From the NCBI GenBank assembly GCA_018679695.1, contig JAHHKH010000220.1, positions 1 through 6,569 of the forward strand: 6,569 bases of DNA. The letters are read 5' to 3'. The notes beneath the pieces are model-generated. The model was not told the origin of the DNA. It worked only from the letters and a program-made list of their open reading frames with translations, and did not search any database. The translations under genes and the position numbers were made by a program. Each line of letters opens with the position of its first letter. The stretch's first letter is position 1. This document shows positions 1 through 5,636 of this stretch, piece by piece. This stretch comes from Maribacter sp. (lineage in GTDB: Bacteria; Bacteroidota; Bacteroidia; Flavobacteriales; Flavobacteriaceae).

Positions 1-174
1 CACGAGAATAGCTCCAATTAGAACCACTCCGCTAATGGCGTTTGAACCAGACATCAATGGCGTATGCAAAACCGTCGGGATTTTTGAAATAACTTCAAAT
101 CCTAGGAAAACGGCAAAGGTCAATAGATAGATAATTTCTATGTTTTGCTCAAAAAAGACTATGATTTCATTCAT
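1..174 (-). CDS. pntAB: NAD(P) transhydrogenase subunit alpha, membrane part (PntAB), partial
   Basis: This is the first 58 codons of the small membrane subunit of proton-translocating NAD(P)+ transhydrogenase; the 3' end lies beyond the left edge. Reading from the ATG at 174 gives MNEIIVFFEQ, a hydrophobic helix (about residues 12-28), then the strongly conserved family stretch VISKIPTVLHTPLMSGSNAI (residues 28-47), then a second helix beginning near residue 48. In the family this domain forms part of the proton channel and works with PntAA (NAD(H) binding) and PntB (membrane plus NADP(H) domain). The ATG four bases downstream, at 170, meets a stop after three codons, so 174 is the start. 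The gene overlaps the end of pntAA by 8 bases, which implies translational coupling. The family length is about 100 residues, so roughly 40 are missing. pntB is expected next but cannot be seen. Confidence 0.92.
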   Translation of the reverse strand, partial: MNEIIVFFEQNIEIIYLLTFAVFLGFEVISKIPTVLHTPLMSGSNAISGVVLIGAILV

Positions 175-1273
175 TACTTAAAGTTTTTTGGGGTCTTGCG
201 ATACAAGAAGACGAAAATATCTCGTCTTCTTCCATATCGGTCCGTATCTGGAGATTCTCCTTATTGGAGATATGTTTTAAAAAATTGTATACGTTATTAG
301 CGAAAAGGGTGCTCGCATCTACCACAGCAGCATCGGAAAGGTTGGAATCCCCCACAATCCTCACATAATTGAGGGTTACCGTCTTATTGTTCTCGGTGAG
401 CTCACAATTACCCCCGGCATCTGCTGCCAAATCCATAATTACGCTACCTCTTCGCATGTTTTTCACCATTTCCTTAGTGACGATAACAGGGGCTTTAGCG
501 GCCCTCACGGTGGCTGAACAAATAACAATATCAGAACTGGCGATGGTGTCGAAAATCATTTGACGTTGTTTGGCAATATATTCTGGGCTTTGCGGTGCCC
601 CAAAACCTTGTTCCTTAGGCTGATCTGCCCCAGTTACTTTCAAAAATTTAGCGCCCAGACTTTTGACCTCATCTTCAGTTTCAGGTCTGGTGTCTATCGC
701 AACAACCACTGCCCCAAGCCTTTTGGCAGTTGCTATGGCCTGTAATCCTGCAACACCCACTCCTATCACAAAAACTTGCGCGGGTTTTATACTTCCCGCT
801 GAAGTTATCATCATTTGTAAATATCTAGGCAATAAAGCTGCAGCTTTTAAAACTGCTTTGTAACCTGCAATTGACGACATTGAGGATAAGGCATCCATTG
901 ATTGTGCAATTGAAGATCTTGGAATCATATCCAGGCTAAAAGCCCAGATATTCTGCTCTATTAATTTATCGGCCACCCTCTTATAGATATAGGGCTTAAA
1001 ATGCGAGATATAGATGCTGCCCGGTTTTATCAAGCTTATCTCTTCATCGGACAAGGGTGTAAAGGATATAAGAATATCGGACTTTTCAAATAGATCCTCC
1101 CGCTTGCAAGTGGTTGCACCTACCTCTTCAAATTCCGCGGTTGCAACGTATGCTTTCCTACCTGCTTTTGACTCAACCAGTATCGAATACCCCCTTTTTA
1201 CTAACTTCTTAACTACTGAAGGAACTAATCCAACCTTGTTTCCGAATGTTTCCTTAAAAACACCTATTATCAT
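167..1273 (-). CDS. pntAA: NAD(P) transhydrogenase subunit alpha, NAD-binding part (PntAA)
   Basis: This 368-residue soluble subunit binds NAD(H) (domain I) and passes hydride to NADP+ held by PntB, driven by the proton gradient. It starts MIIGVFKETF, matching the usual family N-terminus. Recognisable blocks are RSSIAQSMDALSS (119-131), which keeps the Arg119, Gln124, Asp127 and Ser130 equivalents of the nicotinamide-site residues known in Rhodospirillum rubrum; the Rossmann loop VIGVGVAGLQAIATAKRLGA (169-188), with GxGxxG at 171-176; the acidic/basic pocket AIDTRPETEDEV (192-203); and DLAADAGGNCELT (281-293). Length and split form match the R. rubrum type with separate PntAA, PntAB and PntB, not the fused E. 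coli PntA. The segment 253-262 (SATVRAAKAP) departs from the common TALIPG(K/R)PAP. The C-terminal tail is short and lacks membrane helices, consistent with the next gene supplying them. Function is near certain. Confidence 0.96.
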   Translation of the reverse strand: MIIGVFKETFGNKVGLVPSVVKKLVKRGYSILVESKAGRKAYVATAEFEEVGATTCKREDLFEKSDILISFTPLSDEEISLIKPGSIYISHFKPYIYKRVADKLIEQNIWAFSLDMIPRSSIAQSMDALSSMSSIAGYKAVLKAAALLPRYLQMMITSAGSIKPAQVFVIGVGVAGLQAIATAKRLGAVVVAIDTRPETEDEVKSLGAKFLKVTGADQPKEQGFGAPQSPEYIAKQRQMIFDTIASSDIVICSATVRAAKAPVIVTKEMVKNMRRGSVIMDLAADAGGNCELTENNKTVTLNYVRIVGDSNLSDAAVVDASTLFANNVYNFLKHISNKENLQIRTDMEEDEIFSSSCIARPQKTLSNE

Positions 1274-1307
1274 ACAAATTTATTTAATCCATGAATGCTA
1301 AAAAAGC

Positions 1308-1341
1308 CGAATATACGACCCATTTGCTAGAATCATTCAAA
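1308..1341 (-). promoter_or_regulatory. Candidate Bacteroidota-type promoter for pntAA-pntAB
   Basis: Read on the minus strand, TTTG (1341-1338) is followed after 22 bases by TATATTCG (1315-1308). This differs at one base from the Bacteroidota -7 consensus TAnnTTTG. Transcription would begin near 1300, leaving an untranslated leader of about 25-30 bases before the ATG at 1273. It is a short match in AT-rich DNA and could occur by chance. Confidence 0.25.
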
Positions 1342-1367
1342 GGATTTTGGAATAATTTGATGTAATA

Positions 1368-1565
1368 ATGCATTTTGATAAAATTCTTAATGAAATCAGC
1401 AATGACCCAAAGATTCAAAAGGAATCCATGAAGACTGGACATCTATTATTTCTATACAACTTGTCATTTATTGAAAATTTCCCAATATTCCGAAACAGTC
1501 TTTTGCCTATATATTCTTTTGAAAAAACTATTCATGATATAACATTTTCAATATTAAACAGTTAA
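1368..1565 (+). CDS. Hypothetical 65-residue protein (doubtful)
   Basis: An ATG-started frame of 65 codons ends 7 bases before the start of the di-heme membrane protein gene. The product starts MHFDKILNEISNDPKIQKES. Its first half reads like a charged amphipathic helix, and its second half is rich in Phe, Ile and Leu without forming a clean membrane helix. I do not recognise it. For being real: its position and orientation suit the first gene of the downstream operon, and the frame is uninterrupted. Against: it is short, has no visible ribosome binding site, lies in AT-rich DNA where such frames appear by chance, and would fill most of a gap that needs to hold promoters. It could also be a decayed remnant. 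Confidence 0.3.
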   Translation: MHFDKILNEISNDPKIQKESMKTGHLLFLYNLSFIENFPIFRNSLLPIYSFEKTIHDITFSILNS

Positions 1566-1572
1566 TATAGTA

Positions 1573-2400
1573 ATGAAAAAGTCTGCGCACATAGCGTATA
1601 TATCAGGGATGATCCTAATTACGATAGCGGTGACCCTATATTTGTTTTATATAGGTTTTACCTACTATAACACTTCCTTGGAAGAACGGTTTTATCATCC
1701 TAGACATAACTGGTTTAAACCCAGCGGAATTTATGGTCAAGGTCTTGGTATCCTAGGAACCGTAATGATACTTTTTGGTGTAACCATTTACATTGCACGA
1801 AAGCGATATAATTTCTTGGCCAAACACATACGATTGAAGTATTTATTGGAATTCCATATTTTTCTGTGTACACTAGGCCCCATCCTGGTCTTGTTCCACA
1901 CTGCATTTAAATTCGGAGGCATCATCTCCGTGGCATTTTGGAGTATGGTAGCCGTGGTCTTAAGTGGTGTTGCAGGCAGGTTTATCTACAATCAAATTCC
2001 CAAAACCATTGAGGGTAGGCAAATGACCATGAATGAGTTAAAGGAAATGAAGACCGATTTGGCAGTGGTTTTGCACCAAAAATTCAATCTTGAATCAAAT
2101 ACCCTGGAAATCATCGCTGATTTGATGAGTGATGAAAATACAACTGACAACAGAAAAAAATTAGGGTATTTACGAAAGGTCCTGAATCGAAAAGACTTGC
2201 CAAAATCGGATAGAAGTACCATCATTAAAATGGTGAAAAATGAAATTTCACTTTCAAAAAAAATAAGGAGATTACAGGCAATGCAGCGTCTATTTAAGTA
2301 TTGGCACGTCGCCCATATGCCGTTTGCACTCATCATGCTGGTCATTGTTGTGATCCATATTGGGGTAACCCTGGCATTCGGCTATAAATGGATCTTTTAA
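1573..2400 (+). CDS. Five-helix membrane protein, probable di-heme cytochrome b
   Basis: A 275-residue integral membrane protein, probably carrying electrons across the cytoplasmic membrane. Predicted helices are about 7-29, 53-74, 90-112, 116-138 and 249-270. Helix 3 carries His95 and His109 and helix 5 carries His248 and His262. Both pairs are spaced H-x13-H, the pattern used by bis-histidine b hemes in ferric reductase/NADPH oxidase and bc-type cytochromes. The positive loop at 75-90 (RKR..K..R.K) places the N-terminus and that loop in the cytoplasm. Helices 3 and 5 then run the same way, pairing His95 with His248 near the inside and His109 with His262 near the outside. His245 is an extra candidate. 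An unusual charged loop of about 105 residues (about 140-244) between helices 4 and 5 would be cytoplasmic and could dock the flavoprotein encoded 59 bases downstream. Heme binding is inferred; I do not recognise a named family. Confidence 0.8.
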   Translation: MKKSAHIAYISGMILITIAVTLYLFYIGFTYYNTSLEERFYHPRHNWFKPSGIYGQGLGILGTVMILFGVTIYIARKRYNFLAKHIRLKYLLEFHIFLCTLGPILVLFHTAFKFGGIISVAFWSMVAVVLSGVAGRFIYNQIPKTIEGRQMTMNELKEMKTDLAVVLHQKFNLESNTLEIIADLMSDENTTDNRKKLGYLRKVLNRKDLPKSDRSTIIKMVKNEISLSKKIRRLQAMQRLFKYWHVAHMPFALIMLVIVVIHIGVTLAFGYKWIF

Positions 2401-2459
2401 AAAGGTAGGGTATTACCCGTCCCAATTGTTTAAATAAGTACACCCAAACACTTGAACTA

Positions 2460-3791
2460 ATGGAAGAAGTTTTATTGGAAGAACTCATCGTTTATGGGAC
2501 AGTGTTCCTGCTTTGTGGCCTTACGGTATGGTTATACCTTAGAAAAAAGAACAAAAAGACCATTGAGACCGTTCAGAAGGTTGAGGTCGCTAAAGAAGAA
2601 GGGTTATTTGAACCGGTTTCATTATATCCTTATATAGACCTAAATACCTGTATAGGAAGTGGAGCCTGTATTACCGCCTGTCCGGAAAAAGATATTCTGG
2701 GTATTGTTGATGGCGTTGCTACTGTCATCAATACATCGAATTGCATAGGCCATGGTGCTTGTTTCCATGATTGTCCAGTGGAAGCCATTACACTTAGGAT
2801 CGGTACGGAAAAGAGAGGGGTTGATCTGCCGCATGTCAGCGAAGAGTATGAAACGAACATCAAAGGCATGTACATTGCCGGGGAATTGGGCGGCATGGGG
2901 TTGATAAAAAATAGCGTAGAGCAAGGGCAGCAGGCGATGAAAAGTATTGCCAAAAACAAAAAAACCTCCAAGGAAAATGTTCTGGATGTCGTAATCATTG
3001 GTGCCGGTCCCGCAGGTATTTCGGCTACACTGGCCGCCAAAGAGCTCGGTTTGTCGGCAATTACCTTGGAACAGGACTCCTTAGGTGGTACGGTTTATAC
3101 TTTTCCAAGGTCAAAAATTGTAATGACTACACCAATGGACCTTCCTCTTTACGGAAAGGCCAAATTATATGACACTTCAAAGGATGAATTACTGCAATTA
3201 TGGAAAAAGGTAATCGATGAGCATGATCTTGAAATTATTGAACATACCAAAGTAGAAAGTATTGTTCCCGCCGCTGATGAGACCTTTAAAGTAACAACCA
3301 ATACAGGCAATGAATACGTTTGCAACCAAGTACTTTTATCCATTGGTCGTAGAGGTACACCACGAAAACTGGGAGTTCCAGGTGAGGATACCCATAAAGT
3401 AGCATACCGATTATTGGAACCTGAGCAGATATCCAATAAAAAAATAATCGTTGTAGGTGGTGGGGATTCTGCGATTGAATCCGCTTTGTTATTGAAAGAC
3501 AAGAATGAGGTGGTCCTTTCTTATAGAAAAGACAAATTTTCAAGGCTGAAACCCAAAAACAGGGAAAAAATAGAAGAGGCGATGGCTAAGGCCACCATAA
3601 ATGTCTTATATAATTCGAATTTGATATCAATAGGTGAGCAAAGTGTTCTTTTGGGTACCGATGATGACCAAATTGAAATTGATAACGACCTGGTCTATAT
3701 TTTTGCAGGCGGTGAACTACCAACTAGTTTTTTACAAAATGCTGGTATAGAAATTACCAAACGCCATGGGCATATTATGAAAAAACATTGA
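2460..3791 (+). CDS. Membrane-anchored ferredoxin-FAD-NAD(P)H oxidoreductase, permuted
   Basis: A 443-residue flavoprotein. Residues 10-27 form one membrane anchor followed by RKKNKK, which puts the soluble part in the cytoplasm. Residues 58-113 form a two-motif ferredoxin domain: C64-x5-C70-x3-C74-P and C95-x5-C101-x3-C105-P. The second cysteine of the usual CxxCxxCxxxCP is Ser67 in one and His98 in the other. Residues 131-163 (ETNIKGMYIAGELGG...) look like the C-terminal FAD motif of thioredoxin-reductase-like enzymes (TxxxGvFAaGD). The FAD loop GAGPAG follows at 181-186 and the NAD(P) loop GGGDSA at 333-338. Arg356 and Arg362 after it resemble an NADPH-phosphate pocket. The chain ends just after VYIFAGGELPTSFL (412-425), where the FAD motif would normally follow, so the domain appears circularly permuted. 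There is no CxxC redox pair, so it is not a thioredoxin reductase. It likely moves electrons between NAD(P)H and the membrane cytochrome encoded upstream. Confidence 0.9.
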   Translation: MEEVLLEELIVYGTVFLLCGLTVWLYLRKKNKKTIETVQKVEVAKEEGLFEPVSLYPYIDLNTCIGSGACITACPEKDILGIVDGVATVINTSNCIGHGACFHDCPVEAITLRIGTEKRGVDLPHVSEEYETNIKGMYIAGELGGMGLIKNSVEQGQQAMKSIAKNKKTSKENVLDVVIIGAGPAGISATLAAKELGLSAITLEQDSLGGTVYTFPRSKIVMTTPMDLPLYGKAKLYDTSKDELLQLWKKVIDEHDLEIIEHTKVESIVPAADETFKVTTNTGNEYVCNQVLLSIGRRGTPRKLGVPGEDTHKVAYRLLEPEQISNKKIIVVGGGDSAIESALLLKDKNEVVLSYRKDKFSRLKPKNREKIEEAMAKATINVLYNSNLISIGEQSVLLGTDDDQIEIDNDLVYIFAGGELPTSFLQNAGIEITKRHGHIMKKH

Positions 3792-3794
3792 TTG
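3789..3794 (+). other. TGA-TTG junction: stop and non-ATG start abutting in frame
   Basis: The flavoprotein stop TGA (3789-3791) is followed directly by TTG (3792-3794) in the same frame, from which the 23-heme cytochrome reads. No in-frame ATG occurs in that cytochrome until codon 100, well past the signal peptide, so a non-ATG start is needed. A second TTG at 3798 is the alternative. Translation of the cytochrome probably depends on termination and re-initiation by the same ribosome. Occasional read-through would fuse the two proteins. Confidence 0.6.
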
Positions 3795-5636
3795 CAGTTG
3801 GGATATAGAGCTAAACATATAGTAATACTATTTTTTCTGGCCATAATCAATTCTTATGGACAGATATCACCTGGTGACCTGTCCCAGGCACATGCCGATT
3901 TGGAAGGTATAAGTAATTGCACCCTTTGTCACGATCTAGGTGATAAAGTATCCGATAAAAAATGCTTGGAATGCCATACCGAAATTCAATCGCTCATCAA
4001 TAAAAATCGTGGATATCATGCAGAGCGCAGTGTTAAAAACAGGGATTGTTTTGAATGCCATGGCGATCATCATGGTCGCAACTTCGAAATGACCCGATTT
4101 GATGAAGATAATTTTGATCATGACCTGACTGGCTATGAGTTGGAAGGCAGGCATGAGGAAGTGGATTGCAGAAAATGCCATGTTTCAGAAAATATCGTGG
4201 ATTCGGATATTAAAAAAAGGAAAAACACTTTTTTAGGATTGGATGAAACCTGCCTATCCTGCCATGACGATTATCATCAAAAAACCTTATCCAATACCTG
4301 TATTGATTGCCATACTATGGATGGTTTTAAACCGGCTCCAAAATTTGACCATGAAGAGGCCGATTTTCAACTTAAAGGGGAACATGCCAATGTTGATTGT
4401 CTTGAATGCCATCAAGTAACGACTAGAAACGGGAAGGAATTTCAGGAATTCACTGATTTATCATTCAATGACTGCATCTCCTGCCATGACGACCCGCACA
4501 ACGATCAATTGGCAGGTCAGTGTACCCAATGCCATACCGAATCGGCTTTTTCGGATTTTATTGGTAAGGGCAATTTTGATCATGACCTCACTGAGTTCAC
4601 TTTAAGGGGAAAGCATAAATCCGAGGATTGCTTTAGTTGTCATTCTTATTCAAATGATCCCTTGGAGGTTTTTCAAGATAGAAGCAATGTCAATGAAAAC
4701 AGCTGTGTCACATGCCATGCCGATATTCATGATGGCAAATACGGCAATGAATGTGTTAAATGCCATCGGGAAAGTAGTTTTCTCTCATTACGCAAAATGG
4801 ACTTTTTTGATCATACTACCACAGATTATCCTTTAGAGGGTAAACATCAAGGGGTAGATTGCAGGCAATGTCACGATAAACGTTTCTCAACCCCTATCGA
4901 TTTTACGGCCTGTAGTAATTGTCATGACGATTATCACAGAGGGGAATTTCAGGAAAATAATGTGACTCCCGATTGTGTGGAATGCCATTCGCTCGAAAAC
5001 GGATTTGATTATAGTCTTTTTACACTTGAGGAGCATCAAGAAACCCAGTTTCCATTGGAAGGTGCGCATATGGCAACCCCTTGTTTCGCATGCCATGTCA
5101 GTGAGGATAATGATAGATGGACATTTAAAAACCTAGGCGGAACCTGTGTTGATTGCCACCAAGATATACACCAAGGCTATATAAGTGAGAAGTATTATCC
5201 AAAGGATGATTGTACCGTTTGCCATATTAATGACGCATGGACCGCTGTCGATTTTGACCACGATCAAACCGAATGGCCCCTGAGTGGTAAGCATACCGAA
5301 GTGTCCTGTAGGGAATGCCATTTCGCCGAAATAGCTGATGCTAAAACAGATTCGAATCAGAAATTCGCTAACTTGGATACAGCTTGTATTGCATGCCATG
5401 AAAATATACATGATGAAACATTTGCTATAGACGGGATTACCGACTGCACAAGATGCCATGTAACGAGCAGCTGGTTCCCGGAAACTTTCAATCACGACCT
5501 GACCGATTTTCCCCTAGAAGGCATACATGCCAAAATCCAATGCAGTGCCTGCCATGAGGTTACCAATGCAAAAGGGAAAATCGAAGTAATATATAAAATT
5601 CAGAAATTCAGATGTATCGACTGTCACTTGCAATAG
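3792..5636 (+). CDS. Secreted multiheme cytochrome c with 23 CxxCH motifs
   Basis: A 614-residue exported cytochrome. A signal peptide (basic MQLGYRAKH, hydrophobic core about 10-20, likely cut near Gly23-Gln24) sends it to the periplasm, where c-type hemes are attached. There are 23 CxxCH sites, with first Cys at 43, 58, 86, 126, 154, 170, 203, 228, 244, 280, 305, 321, 357, 374, 395, 431, 452, 474, 506, 532, 552, 584 and 608. The body is a tandem repeat of about 77 residues with three hemes each: FDHxxTxFxLxGxHxxVxCxxCH, then CxxCHxDxH, then CxxCHxxxxF. Extra histidines in FDH, GxH and DxH are candidate distal heme ligands. The family is cytochrome c3/c7-like repeat cytochromes, and the likely role is long-range electron transfer outside the cytoplasmic membrane. 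No membrane anchor or catalytic domain is seen. The start is the TTG abutting the upstream stop, and the next gene begins inside its last codons. Redox partner and direction are not shown. Confidence 0.93.
   Translation: MQLGYRAKHIVILFFLAIINSYGQISPGDLSQAHADLEGISNCTLCHDLGDKVSDKKCLECHTEIQSLINKNRGYHAERSVKNRDCFECHGDHHGRNFEMTRFDEDNFDHDLTGYELEGRHEEVDCRKCHVSENIVDSDIKKRKNTFLGLDETCLSCHDDYHQKTLSNTCIDCHTMDGFKPAPKFDHEEADFQLKGEHANVDCLECHQVTTRNGKEFQEFTDLSFNDCISCHDDPHNDQLAGQCTQCHTESAFSDFIGKGNFDHDLTEFTLRGKHKSEDCFSCHSYSNDPLEVFQDRSNVNENSCVTCHADIHDGKYGNECVKCHRESSFLSLRKMDFFDHTTTDYPLEGKHQGVDCRQCHDKRFSTPIDFTACSNCHDDYHRGEFQENNVTPDCVECHSLENGFDYSLFTLEEHQETQFPLEGAHMATPCFACHVSEDNDRWTFKNLGGTCVDCHQDIHQGYISEKYYPKDDCTVCHINDAWTAVDFDHDQTEWPLSGKHTEVSCRECHFAEIADAKTDSNQKFANLDTACIACHENIHDETFAIDGITDCTRCHVTSSWFPETFNHDLTDFPLEGIHAKIQCSACHEVTNAKGKIEVIYKIQKFRCIDCHLQ
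4113..5633 (+). repeat. Seven tandem tri-heme protein repeats (last one incomplete)
   Basis: Within the 23-heme cytochrome the His of the FDH-like motif recurs at residues 110, 187, 264, 341, 415, 490 and 568, a spacing of 77, 77, 77, 74, 75 and 78 residues. Units one to six have three CxxCH sites each; the seventh has two and ends with the protein. In unit five FDH is replaced by EEH, and in unit seven by FNH. The repeats are clear as protein but diverged as DNA, which suggests old duplications under selection. The three hemes before residue 108 may be a decayed further unit. Confidence 0.88.

Larger units (their letters stand above)
1274..1572. other. Divergent intergenic region between pntAA and the electron-transfer operon
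   Basis: This is a 299-base gap between genes facing away from each other, so both promoters should lie here. It is more AT-rich than the flanking genes. It contains the candidate pnt promoter above and, on the plus strand, only weak promoter-like words, for example TTTG at 1323-1326 with TAATTTG at 1353-1359, which is one base short of TAnnTTTG and has a long 26-base spacer. No convincing operator palindrome, riboswitch, tRNA or terminator was seen. The only sizeable reading frame is the doubtful 65-codon one at 1368-1565. Confidence 0.6.

Noticed and set aside
2408..2418. Small inverted repeat GGGT-ATT-ACCC after the di-heme protein gene
   Set aside because: A 4-base stem with a 3-base loop and no following T run is too weak for a terminator, and the next gene starts 42 bases later in the same direction.
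2630..3543. Minus-strand open frames opposite the flavoprotein gene
   Set aside because: The plus-strand frame carries clear Fe-S, FAD and NAD(P) motifs throughout; the antisense products show no recognisable motif.
3789..3791. TGA read as selenocysteine joining the flavoprotein and cytochrome
   Set aside because: The flavoprotein ends at its natural place, and what follows looks like a new signal peptide. No enzyme site would use the residue and no SECIS-like hairpin was evident.
2460..3791. Thioredoxin reductase
   Set aside because: The NAD(P) domain lacks the CxxC redox pair before GGGDSA, and the N-terminal anchor plus Fe-S domain point to an electron-transfer enzyme.
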